A model generated the notes under the pieces. The model had not been told where the DNA came from. It saw nothing but the letters and a program-made list of their open reading frames with translations, and made no database searches. DNA of 22,584 bases from DATNFP01 sp035606335. Its GTDB lineage: Bacteria; Bacteroidota; Bacteroidia; Chitinophagales; Chitinophagaceae. Shown in pieces: positions 15,290 through 22,584 of the stretch. The DNA lies in NCBI GenBank assembly GCA_035606335.1, contig DATNFP010000093.1, positions 1-22,584 of the forward strand. The letters run 5' to 3'. The position numbers and the translations under genes are program-made. The stretch's first letter is position 1. Every line of letters starts with the position of its first letter.

Positions 15290-16516
15290 CTAACTAACCT
15301 TAGCTATATGCTGTGCGGCTATCCATGCACTATTCCAGGCACTCTGGAAATTAAAGCCGCCGGTAATACCATCCACATCCATTATTTCACCCGCAAAGTA
15401 TAGACCAGCAGTTATTCTGCTTTCCATAGTTTGCGGGTTTATTTCGGATAATGAGATACCGCCACAAGTCACAAATTCTTCTTTAAAAGTTGTCTTCCCT
15501 TTTATTTGGTAAGAGTCCCTTAATAAATGTTCAATCAATTTGTTTTGTGCATTGGCAGGCAGATCTCCCCAGCGCATATCCTCTTTTATTTCGCATTGCT
15601 GTAATTGGTATTCCCAAAGACGTTTAGGCAGGTTAAATGGATTCTTATGATCAATTAATTGCTTGCCCTGCTCTTTTCTCATCTGTTGGATCTTTTCCTT
15701 CAACTCTTGCTCGCTCACATCATTTAGCCAGTTGATGAGAATTTGAAACTCATAATTTCTATCATGCAGCTCCCGCGCTGCCCATGCAGATGTGCGCAAC
15801 ACCACAGGTCCGCTCATACCCCAATGTGTAATGAGTAACGGACCATGTTCAATAATTTTAGTTCCGGCGATCTTTAAAGTAACCGTCGGCACACTTACTC
15901 CCATCAATGATGTAATAGAGTGTTTGGGCATATTGAATGTAAACAGTGAGGGGACCGGAGGTTGTATAGTATGCCCTAAATCCCTGAGCCATTTGTATTG
16001 TTCTATCTTGGGAAAGCCACCAGTTGCGATAAGGATTTTATCTGCTTCATAAATTGCCCCATCTATAAAATAAATAATAAAAACTTCTTCCTTTTTTTCT
16101 ATCCGTTCAACAGATTTATGATACAATACCTGTACTTTATTACGCATCATCTCGTGCCAGATACATTCAATGATTGTTTGTGAGCTGTCTGTCACGGGAA
16201 ACATTCTACCATCTGCTTCTGTTTTTATCTGCACACCTCTACCCTCAAACCAGTTTATTGTATCCTGCGGTGTGAATTGATAGAGTGATTTACGCAATAA
16301 TTGTTTACCACGAGGATAATGCGCTACAAGTTCAGGAACATCAAAACACGAATGAGTAACATTACAGCGTCCGCCCCCCGATACTTTTACTTTCTGTAAA
16401 GCCTTGCTTGTTTTTTCAAAGACTATTACTTCCCTATTCTCGCTATACGCAATGTTTGCTGCTGCGAAGCATCCAGCGGCGCCCGCACCTATTATGGCTA
16501 TTCGTTGTGAGATCAA
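15290..16516 (-). CDS. BaiN/HI0933-family NAD(P)/FAD-dependent oxidoreductase (YhiN-like flavoprotein)
   Basis: A 408-residue cytosolic flavoprotein of normal family length. The FAD-binding Rossmann motif is IGAGAAG (residues 9-15), followed by the family signature SGGGRCNVTH (46-55). Also present are GVQIKTEADGRMFPVTDSS (about 95-113), an ATGG dinucleotide segment (KILIATGGFP), and the C-terminal FAD contact MDVDGITGGFNFQSAW. HI0933-type proteins are mostly uncharacterised; BaiN members reduce bile-acid intermediates, which cannot be assumed here. The start is TTG at 16516-16514: an in-frame stop lies two codons upstream and no ATG exists before the Rossmann fold. It lies 36 bp downstream of the malic enzyme gene on the same strand, so it is probably cotranscribed. 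Confidence 0.9.
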   Translation of the reverse strand: MISQRIAIIGAGAAGCFAAANIAYSENREVIVFEKTSKALQKVKVSGGGRCNVTHSCFDVPELVAHYPRGKQLLRKSLYQFTPQDTINWFEGRGVQIKTEADGRMFPVTDSSQTIIECIWHEMMRNKVQVLYHKSVERIEKKEEVFIIYFIDGAIYEADKILIATGGFPKIEQYKWLRDLGHTIQPPVPSLFTFNMPKHSITSLMGVSVPTVTLKIAGTKIIEHGPLLITHWGMSGPVVLRTSAWAARELHDRNYEFQILINWLNDVSEQELKEKIQQMRKEQGKQLIDHKNPFNLPKRLWEYQLQQCEIKEDMRWGDLPANAQNKLIEHLLRDSYQIKGKTTFKEEFVTCGGISLSEINPQTMESRITAGLYFAGEIMDVDGITGGFNFQSAWNSAWIAAQHIAKVS

Positions 16517-16552
16517 AACTTAAAAATGCAAAAGTAATCTTTAATGTCTTTA

Positions 16553-18823
16553 TCACACTTTCCCTTGCGCATCCACAACAGCTATCGCTATCATATTTAC
16601 GATCTGGCGCACTGTACTGCCCAATTGCAAAACATGCACAGGTTTTTTAAGACCAAGTAAAATAGGTCCCACGGCTTCTGCCCCACCCACTTCCTGTAGC
16701 AGATGATACGCAATATTGCCTGCCGCTAGATTAGGAAATATCAATACATTAGGAGACTCATTCACAAGATCAGAAAAAGGATAATTTTCCCGCAACAAAT
16801 CTTTATTGAAAGCAACCCCTGCCTGCATTTCACCATCAATGACCATTTCGGGGTACTGTTGCTTTATTTTAGCAACTACATTTCTTACCAACTGTGCCTC
16901 TGGTGACGTGCTACTACCAAAATTGGAGTATGACAGCATTGCAATGCGTGGTTTGATATTGAAGCTTTCTACCGAACGTGCCGTAAGCAATGTAATATCT
17001 ATCAGCTCTTCCTCAGTAGGATTAAAATTCAATGTCGTGTCTGCAAAAAACAAAGGCCCTTTCTTGGTCAGCATCACATACATACCTGCCATGCGCTTTG
17101 CGGAGCTGTCCATCCCTATTATTTCCAACGCAGGCCTTACGGTATCAGGATAACGCCGGGTAAGTCCTGATATCAAAGCATCTGCTTCTCCAGTCTCCAC
17201 CATCATACAGCCAAAGTAAGGGCGCTCACGCATTATCTTTCGTGCCTCATATTGGTTATAGCCTCGCCGTTGTCTTTTCTTAAAGAAAATATCGCCATAT
17301 TCCTGTCGCTTTTTTTCAGTGCTATCACTATTAGGATCAATTATTTCCACATCTTCCAATTGCAATCCGTTTTCTACTATTAATTGCGTGATATTTTGTT
17401 TATTGCCTAATAAGATTGGAATAGCAATCCCATCATCTTTTGCTATTTGTGCAGCTTTTAAAATTTTAAGGTTTTCAGCTTCAGCAAATACTACGCGTTT
17501 CGGATTTTGCTTTGCTTTATTTGTAATAAAGCGAAGTATATTATCACCTGAACCAAGTCGCTGGTACAGTTCTGCTTCATAAGCTTCCCAATCTGTAATT
17601 GGTTTTCTTGCTACATCGCTTTCCATTGCTGCCTTTGCCACAGCAGGTGACACTACTACTAACAGGCGTGGATCTATGGGCTTCGGAATAATATATGTTG
17701 GCCCAAAATGCAGGCTGGTTTCATTATACACTACATTCACAATGTCCGGGACAGGTTCTTTTGCCAATGCGGCCAGCGCTTTTACCGCAGCAAGCTTCAT
17801 CTCTTCATTAATAGCTGTTGCACGCACATCAAGTGCACCCCTGAATATATATGGAAAGCCAAGTACATTATTTACCTGGTTAGGATAATCGCTCCTGCCC
17901 GTAGCCATAATAACGTCTGGCCGTGCTGCCAATGCATCTTCGTAAGGTATTTCAGGATCGGGATTTGCCAGTGCAAATACAATAGGTCTATCGGCCATGC
18001 TTTTCACCATTTCCTGCGATACAATATTTCCTTTTGACAACCCGATAAAAACATCTGCTCCTTTCATTGCCTCTTTCAGTGAAATAGATTGCATATCCTG
18101 TGCAAATTGGATCTTGTATTTATCAAGATCGTTGCGTGATTTTGTGATAAGGCCTTTGCTGTCGAACATATAGATGTTCGAAACATTCGCGCCTAAAGCA
18201 ATGTAAATTTTACAGCAGGAAATAGCCGAAGCTCCTGCACCACTCACAATAAATTTTACGTTCCCTATTTTTTTATTAACCAGTTCCAGGGCATTCAGCA
18301 ACGCAGCCCCCGAAATAATTGCCGTACCATGCTGATCATCATGCATGATAGGGATATTAAGTTCTTTTTTAAGCCTTGTTTCTATTTCAAAACATTCAGG
18401 AGCCTTAATATCTTCAAGGTTTATTCCTCCAAAAGTTGGTTCCAGTGCTTTCACCACATTCACAAAATAATCGATATCCCGCGCTTGCAATTCTATATCG
18501 AATACATCTATGTCAGCAAATATTTTAAATAAAAGTCCTTTGCCTTCCATTACCGGTTTGGATGCTTCAGGTCCTATATCTCCTAATCCCAATACCGCAG
18601 TGCCATTACTGATAACGGCAACCAGATTACCTTTAGCTGTATAGCGATATACATTGTCGGGATTTGCTTTTATTTCCAGGCATGGCTCAGCCACACCGGG
18701 GGAATAGGCCAATGCCAGGTCTCGCTGTGTTTTTGTTTCTTTAGTTGGAACTACTTCTATTTTGCCTGGTCTTCCTTTTTCATGGTATTCCAGGGCATCT
18801 TCTTTACGTATCAACTGTGCCAT
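16553..18823 (-). CDS. maeB: NADP-dependent malic enzyme with C-terminal phosphotransacetylase-like domain
   Basis: A 756-residue cytosolic enzyme converting malate to pyruvate and CO2 with reduction of NAD(P). The malic N-terminal domain (about residues 15-155) has the catalytic tyrosine region LAYSPGVAEPC (Y40) and EGKGLLFKIFADID; the metal/substrate motif PIMHDDQHGTA follows. The NAD-binding domain (about 165-400) contains VSGAGASAISC and ALANPDPEIPYEDA. From about residue 430 to the end is a phosphotransacetylase-like domain (RVVFAEAENLKILKAAQIA, then MVETGEADALISGLT, then GLKKPVHVLQLGS). In the known large MaeB enzymes this domain is regulatory, sensing acetyl-CoA, rather than an active transferase. 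GAAAGGAT lies just before the ATG, an unusual purine-rich ribosome-binding site for this window, and a good promoter match is 22 bp upstream. Confidence 0.96.
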   Translation of the reverse strand: MAQLIRKEDALEYHEKGRPGKIEVVPTKETKTQRDLALAYSPGVAEPCLEIKANPDNVYRYTAKGNLVAVISNGTAVLGLGDIGPEASKPVMEGKGLLFKIFADIDVFDIELQARDIDYFVNVVKALEPTFGGINLEDIKAPECFEIETRLKKELNIPIMHDDQHGTAIISGAALLNALELVNKKIGNVKFIVSGAGASAISCCKIYIALGANVSNIYMFDSKGLITKSRNDLDKYKIQFAQDMQSISLKEAMKGADVFIGLSKGNIVSQEMVKSMADRPIVFALANPDPEIPYEDALAARPDVIMATGRSDYPNQVNNVLGFPYIFRGALDVRATAINEEMKLAAVKALAALAKEPVPDIVNVVYNETSLHFGPTYIIPKPIDPRLLVVVSPAVAKAAMESDVARKPITDWEAYEAELYQRLGSGDNILRFITNKAKQNPKRVVFAEAENLKILKAAQIAKDDGIAIPILLGNKQNITQLIVENGLQLEDVEIIDPNSDSTEKKRQEYGDIFFKKRQRRGYNQYEARKIMRERPYFGCMMVETGEADALISGLTRRYPDTVRPALEIIGMDSSAKRMAGMYVMLTKKGPLFFADTTLNFNPTEEELIDITLLTARSVESFNIKPRIAMLSYSNFGSSTSPEAQLVRNVVAKIKQQYPEMVIDGEMQAGVAFNKDLLRENYPFSDLVNESPNVLIFPNLAAGNIAYHLLQEVGGAEAVGPILLGLKKPVHVLQLGSTVRQIVNMIAIAVVDAQGKV

Positions 18824-18844
18824 TTTATTTATCCTTTCAGCAAT

Positions 18845-18875
18845 GAAAGATAAAGAATAATGCCTTCAAGTCAAA
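18845..18875 (-). promoter_or_regulatory. Putative promoter for the malic enzyme gene
   Basis: On the minus strand TTTG (18875-18872) is followed after exactly 19 bp by TATCTTTC (18852-18845), matching the Bacteroidota -33/-7 pattern TTTG-N19-TAnnTTTG in all but the last base. It lies between the DUF4291 stop and the maeB ATG and predicts a leader of about 15-20 nt that contains the AAAGGA-like ribosome-binding site. Confidence 0.55.
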
Positions 18876-18879
18876 AACG

Positions 18880-19527
18880 CTACAGAGAGATAGTAGTCGC
18901 GTCAATCTTGGTGAGAATCGTCAGATCATTAGGCGCGTAGGCCCGTTCTATGGGCAATTTGAGCTTATTTAATTGATTGGTGGTGATAAGCTGCTGCTGC
19001 TCTTCCACATAAGGGGTTATATTTTGTATTTCCAGTATCCATTTGTCATTATACTTCTGTAGCATCTCACCCTTCAGGCCTATTTTCACAGCTTTTCGGT
19101 CCGTTTTATTTCCAAACAGATCATGATATGGCTCCCATTGCAATTGTATTTCTGTATCACTTAACTGCCTTTCCCAGGCTTCGTTGGTGCCATAAATATT
19201 TTTGTAAAATGTAGACATAACAGCATAACTAAGAATTTCATCAAAACCTTTTCGTGAAATTCGAATAGCCAAAACATTTTCCTGGTTTTCCTTTTTAGCC
19301 CACCGGGAATAATACATCATCCATAAAAAGCTTGGTTTTAACCAGGTCATTCTATTAAAATCATAATCATCCCCGCCAAAATATTGGTTTTTAACTGCGA
19401 AATCTGCTATTGTATCCTTGAATGCCTGGTAAATGACGATCGACTCCTTATCGAATTGGGCAATAATAAACTTTCCTTCTGAGGGTAAATGTTTTTCGTG
19501 CTCCTGGTAATTTTCAAATCTGAGCAT
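18880..19527 (-). CDS. DUF4291 family protein
   Basis: A 215-residue soluble protein with no signal peptide or membrane segment. The segments FIIAQFDKESIVIYQAFKD (about 20-38) and FNRMTWLKPSFLWMMYYSRW (about 57-76) followed by ENVLAIRISRKGFDEIL are the characteristic conserved parts of DUF4291, where an I-A-x-Y/F-D start, a YQA(F/Y) motif and RMTW-x-KPSFLWMMYRS are typical. The biochemical role of the family is unknown; some members occur in metazoa and fungi as well as bacteria. It is upstream of, and 56 bp from, maeB on the same strand, but maeB appears to have its own promoter. It diverges from the acidic orphan gene at 19688. Confidence 0.88.
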   Translation of the reverse strand: MLRFENYQEHEKHLPSEGKFIIAQFDKESIVIYQAFKDTIADFAVKNQYFGGDDYDFNRMTWLKPSFLWMMYYSRWAKKENQENVLAIRISRKGFDEILSYAVMSTFYKNIYGTNEAWERQLSDTEIQLQWEPYHDLFGNKTDRKAVKIGLKGEMLQKYNDKWILEIQNITPYVEEQQQLITTNQLNKLKLPIERAYAPNDLTILTKIDATTISL

Positions 19528-19602
19528 AACATGCTTCCTTTTTACTCGTAACTTTTAAATAAAAATATGCCAGTGAGTATCTAATCTCAGATCAACCGCA
19601 CG

Positions 19603-19634
19603 AAAAGTTACCATGTTTATCAATATCCCACAAT
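19603..19634 (-). promoter_or_regulatory. Possible promoter for the DUF4291 gene
   Basis: On the minus strand ATTG (19634-19631) lies 20 bp before TAACTTTT (19610-19603), a 7-of-8 match to TAnnTTTG. This predicts a leader of about 70 nt. The same sequence, GTAACTTTT, occurs in opposite orientation at 19548-19556. Confidence 0.35.
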
Positions 19635-19687
19635 TAATATTTACGTTTTGGCATAGATTTTCGTGTATCTAATAAAATATATTTATC

Positions 19688-20308
19688 ATGAACCAGGACG
19701 AACAGCGTTATTTAGTTCCCGAAGAGGATAATGGGATGCAAAGAAATCTCGAATATTCTATTGTAACGGAATCAAAAGATGATGCTGAAAACTGGTTTGT
19801 AGTTGCCAAAGACAGGTTGTTGGATGTGAATAAATGGGAAAAATATAGTAGTGGATCAAGTGCTGATTTCAGACTTATGGATAATCATGGCAAAGAAGTA
19901 AACAGGCATGCCAGGACGAATGATCTTATAAAGATTGACACTCCCAGCTCAGATCCGGCATCAGGTACTGGACATGACTGGGTAAAAATCGAAGCTATAG
20001 AATACGATGATTATGAAGATGAGGACGTAGAAACAATCACGATGCGGATAAGACCACCTAAGGCACCTGTAAACAATAGCGAGGATATAGCTCATTTTTT
20101 TGACGATGGCTCAGCCAGCACATTGGTTATAAAAAGAAGAGGTAAAAGATTAGCTGCAAGCTATAATGTACTAAATGAAAGCCCTGATACAGACGATGAT
20201 ATGTTAGAAAAGGCAAGAGATAAGGCGATTGCTATTGAAGGTTGGCTGGGATTATCTAATACTCAATGGAAAAGGCTTATAACCGGATTGATAGAATTTG
20301 AAGATTAA
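19688..20308 (+). CDS. Acidic hypothetical protein, probable conserved Bacteroidota orphan family
   Basis: A 206-residue protein without signal peptide or membrane segment, strongly acidic (for example EYDDYEDEDVE at about residues 104-116). The N-terminal half contains a hydrophilic region and VNRHARTNDLIKIDTPSSD, which reads like a small beta-domain. The middle includes STLVIKRRGKRLAASYNVLNESPDT, and the C-terminus is a helical segment ending LGLSNTQWKRLITGLIEFED. A 'NESP(D/N)T ... SxxQWxxLxxGL' ending recalls hypothetical proteins I associate with Sphingobacteriia and Chitinophagia, but I cannot name a domain. The ATG at 19688 is the only good start. It stops 1 bp from the stop of the convergent small gene. 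Function unknown. Confidence 0.72.
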   Translation: MNQDEQRYLVPEEDNGMQRNLEYSIVTESKDDAENWFVVAKDRLLDVNKWEKYSSGSSADFRLMDNHGKEVNRHARTNDLIKIDTPSSDPASGTGHDWVKIEAIEYDDYEDEDVETITMRIRPPKAPVNNSEDIAHFFDDGSASTLVIKRRGKRLAASYNVLNESPDTDDDMLEKARDKAIAIEGWLGLSNTQWKRLITGLIEFED

Positions 20309-20309
20309 T

Positions 20310-20552
20310 CTACCTGATAAATCCCGTAACTTGCTTAGGCTCATCACTATATTCCGCATATAGAAGGGTTGCTGTAATGATTACGTGATTGCTTGCGGCA
20401 GGGTCATTTACAGTACTTTGTGATTGGGCAAAGCCATATATTTTAATTTTTTTATCTTTTAAAAAAGACGACAATTCCATTTGCACTTGTTGGGCATCTC
20501 CCTGAAATAATTGAGATTTCATATAAGTCGAGTCCATTAAAACATTAATCAT
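20310..20552 (-). CDS. Small hypothetical protein
   Basis: An 80-residue soluble protein without signal peptide. It contains an amphipathic helix (QQVQMELSSFLKDK) followed by beta-type stretches (KIKIYGFAQSQST, NHVIITATLLYAEY), compatible with a compact alpha/beta fold. I do not recognise a family. Coding character is supported by regular residue composition, a sensible ATG and the back-to-back fit of its stop codon with that of the acidic gene (1 bp between). Alternative in-frame Met codons at residues 6 and 11 are possible starts. It is divergent from the histidine kinase gene across 129 bp in which I found no strong promoter match. Confidence 0.6.
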   Translation of the reverse strand: MINVLMDSTYMKSQLFQGDAQQVQMELSSFLKDKKIKIYGFAQSQSTVNDPAASNHVIITATLLYAEYSDEPKQVTGFIR

Positions 20553-20681
20553 GATACAATTTAGTCATCTTTATGGGAACAAGCTTTAAATTTTTATGAT
20601 ATAAAATGAATATTACATGAGAATTTTGTAATCTTGTATTAAGAGTGATAAATCGTTGAGGGGATAACTCTATTTTGAGCT

Positions 20682-21998
20682 ATGCAATTCTATTTCTTCC
20701 AACCACATGATAAGACCTACCTATCTTCGTTTCGTGAATTTGCGACAAGGCAAAATGCGATCCTGACCAGGTTATTGTCATTTATCATATTTGCAATTAT
20801 TGCCATATCTGCAATAGTCATAAAATTTGTCGATATTAAGAAGATAATATCAAGTCAGGAAGTGTATTATACCCCTTTGCTATTTCTGCTGTTTTCTTCG
20901 GGGCTTGTTTTTGCTCTTCTTATAGGTTATAGAAATCATAAAAGCACATTTGCCATCCAGAAAATACTTAGCCTGGGATATGCTGTAGTTGTCATTATCG
21001 GGTGTATGTGGATTACTTTTAGAGCCCAGCAAAACCCAGGTAACACTATGACAATATTCCTGCTAGGAATATTTGCAGTAGGCATCATGTGGATATTTGA
21101 TATTGTGGAAGCATCAGCGATCTCGTTATTTACATTAATTTCTTTTGTTGTAGGCCTGCACTCAGTCCAGACCAATTCTCACTTACGCATACAAAACTAT
21201 ATTTTAGGAACATTGGTGGTGGGTACTTTTTTCCTTATTTCCCGTATTCTTTATACCTATCATCGCAATTATTTCAATCAGGTGAAGACCATTGAAAAAA
21301 AGAATGAAGAGATCGGCAAAATGGACAAAGTAAAAACCGAGATACTTGGTGTTGTAGCTCATGACCTGCGTAGTCCAATTAACAATGTCATTTCTCTTGT
21401 TGATCTTATAAAGTACCCTAAAACTACCGCAGAAGAAAAGAATGAGTATTATGATATGATTCTTGCTGCTTGCCGGAATTCAGATCACATTATACATGAC
21501 CTGATAGACGCTGCCAAATATGAAGAAAGCCAAAAGCTTGAAAAAAATAAAATTTCACTGAACGACTTTATTAAATCTGTTAGTGATCAATGGAAGTACA
21601 GAATGCCTGAAGACAGGCGGCTAATATATGAAATGCCATCTAAGGACATTGAAGCATATATACACGAGCAGAAAATGCAGCGTGTATTTGACAATCTTAT
21701 CAACAATGCTATTAAGTTTACTAATAAGGATGGCATCATAAGGATTGATCTGAAAGATGAAGAGGATAAAATAACCATATCGATAACAGACAATGGCGTT
21801 GGTATTCCAAGAGATTTACAGCCTTATCTTTTTGATCGGTTCTCACGGGCTGGTAGAAATGGTCTGAATGGAGAAAAATCTTATGGTTTAGGGTTGAGTA
21901 TTTGCCAGCAGATAATAGAACAGCATGGTGGCGTCATTTCGGTAGAAAGCGAGCAAGGTCATGGGACTTCTTTTCATGTAATATTTCCCCTTTCATAA
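20682..21998 (+). CDS. Sensor histidine kinase with six-TM N-terminal domain
   Basis: A 438-residue membrane-bound histidine kinase. Residues about 28-195 contain six hydrophobic segments (near 30-50, 63-83, 92-112, 121-140, 143-161 and 172-192) with short loops and no periplasmic sensor domain, so sensing is likely within the membrane. A short coiled linker (KTIEKKNEEIGKMDKVKTE) leads to HisKA with the phospho-acceptor H227 in VVAHDLRSPINN. HATPase_c follows: N box around FDNLINNAIKF (336-346), G1 DNGVGIP (370-376), F box FDRFSRAG, and G2 SYGLGLSI. The protein ends at the kinase domain (HVIFPLS). No response regulator is adjacent, so it is an orphan in this window. The signal it senses is not readable. 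Confidence 0.93.
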   Translation: MQFYFFQPHDKTYLSSFREFATRQNAILTRLLSFIIFAIIAISAIVIKFVDIKKIISSQEVYYTPLLFLLFSSGLVFALLIGYRNHKSTFAIQKILSLGYAVVVIIGCMWITFRAQQNPGNTMTIFLLGIFAVGIMWIFDIVEASAISLFTLISFVVGLHSVQTNSHLRIQNYILGTLVVGTFFLISRILYTYHRNYFNQVKTIEKKNEEIGKMDKVKTEILGVVAHDLRSPINNVISLVDLIKYPKTTAEEKNEYYDMILAACRNSDHIIHDLIDAAKYEESQKLEKNKISLNDFIKSVSDQWKYRMPEDRRLIYEMPSKDIEAYIHEQKMQRVFDNLINNAIKFTNKDGIIRIDLKDEEDKITISITDNGVGIPRDLQPYLFDRFSRAGRNGLNGEKSYGLGLSICQQIIEQHGGVISVESEQGHGTSFHVIFPLS

Positions 21999-22042
21999 TT
22001 CTCATTATTCCCTTTTTCATTTTCGTATATTTATTATCGTAA

Positions 22043-22584
22043 ATGTACTTGATGGTGAAATATTATTTCTTTGTTACACTCCTTTTAGTTTATTCATTTA
22101 CAGCGGTCAATGCACAGACAACTGAAGATTACGCAATAAGATTAGCAGCGACTGTACAACAAACACCTCCGCAAATAACATTAACATGGCCTCGTAACTC
22201 AAGTGTCAGTTATCAAATATATCGCAAATCAAAAGAGAGCAATGCCTGGGGAAGCATTATCGCAACTGTCCCTTCCACCGATACCTTTTATACAGATACT
22301 CATGTGGTTATAGATTCCGCCTATGAATACCAGGTTATAGCCAGTAGCACACCTGATACTACAGGTTATATTTATGCAGGAATTGCCGCCCCTGCAATTC
22401 ATAATCGCGGAGCTATCATACTATTGGTAGATTCTGTATTTACAGATACATGCAAGACTCAGCTATATCAAATGATGAAAGACATTAGCGGCGACGGCTG
22501 GCAGGTAATACGGCACGATCTATCAAGAGATATTCACGATACTGCAATTAAATCGATAATAAATAAGGACTACCATACTTATAC
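22043..22584 (+). CDS. Secreted protein, 5' part only; FnIII-like domain, resembles gingipain-like (C25) T9SS proteins
   Basis: An open frame from ATG 22043 runs off the right edge without a stop (180 codons). An alternative ATG at 22052 gives a tidier signal peptide, MVKYYFFVTLLLVYSFTAVNA followed by QTTEDY. After it, residues about 35-110 resemble a fibronectin type III fold (TLTWPRNSSVSYQIYRKSKE, then DSAYEYQVIAS). The final visible stretch starts a new domain: GAIILLVDSVFTDTCKTQL, then GDGWQVIRHDLSRD, then IKSIINKDY. This ending recalls the N-terminal subdomain of Peptidase C25 (gingipain-like) proteins in Bacteroidota, which usually also end in a T9SS sorting domain. The catalytic His/Cys region lies outside the window, so protease activity cannot be judged. 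No strong promoter is seen; the gap to the kinase gene is 44 bp. Confidence 0.75.
   Translation, partial: MYLMVKYYFFVTLLLVYSFTAVNAQTTEDYAIRLAATVQQTPPQITLTWPRNSSVSYQIYRKSKESNAWGSIIATVPSTDTFYTDTHVVIDSAYEYQVIASSTPDTTGYIYAGIAAPAIHNRGAIILLVDSVFTDTCKTQLYQMMKDISGDGWQVIRHDLSRDIHDTAIKSIINKDYHTY

Noticed and set aside
1..22584. CRISPR array, tRNA or rRNA genes, transposases, phage or toxin-antitoxin genes
   Set aside because: No regularly spaced direct repeats, no cloverleaf-like or rRNA-like stretch, and no protein of these families was found on either strand.

Overview
This is an AT-rich chromosomal window from a member of the Bacteroidota, most likely a Chitinophagaceae-like bacterium (the family-level placement is inference). 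The pointers are a TonB-dependent receptor with an N-terminal carboxypeptidase-regulatory domain, a secreted protein ending in a type IX secretion (T9SS) sorting domain, an adjacent DUF6452/DUF6048 pair, few Shine-Dalgarno sequences, and several upstream matches to the Bacteroidota promoter pattern (TTTG, about 19 bp, TAnnTTTG). Most of the window is core genome. I see no CRISPR array, transposase, phage gene, rRNA or tRNA.

Left part (1-7776). The 3' end of a recQ-family helicase gene (cut by the window edge) is followed closely by a Gfo/Idh/MocA sugar-type oxidoreductase. Next comes a long nested inverted repeat directly before the start codon of a PKD/T9SS-cargo protein, then a strong bidirectional terminator, then a leftward outer-membrane beta-barrel protein. 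A divergent promoter region starts a rightward pair: a small exported or membrane-anchored protein with a His-rich motif, and a TonB-dependent receptor closed by a strong terminator.

Middle (7874-15286). A DUF58 protein converges on, and overlaps by 17 bp, the end of a tightly packed leftward operon: pheT, a small ZapB-like coiled-coil protein, a DUF6452 lipoprotein and a DUF6048 protein (gaps of 0, -8 and -1 bp). The 422-bp divergent gap between pheT and dnaB is the longest non-coding stretch. It holds four DnaA-box-like 9-mers on one strand and a good promoter match pointing to dnaB, and so is the most interesting regulatory region here.

Right part (15290-22584). dnaB converges on a leftward block: a BaiN/HI0933-type flavoprotein, a malic enzyme fused to a phosphotransacetylase-like domain (with its own good promoter), and a DUF4291 protein. 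After a divergent region come an acidic orphan protein, a convergent 80-residue orphan, an orphan six-TM sensor histidine kinase, and the 5' end of a large secreted protein that resembles gingipain-like (C25) T9SS proteins.

No complete, obviously new multi-gene system is evident. The best leads are the DnaA-box-like cluster upstream of dnaB, the hairpin before the T9SS cargo gene, the small His-rich protein paired with the TonB receptor, and the pheT operon whose usual zapA neighbour is replaced by a DUF6452/DUF6048 pair.
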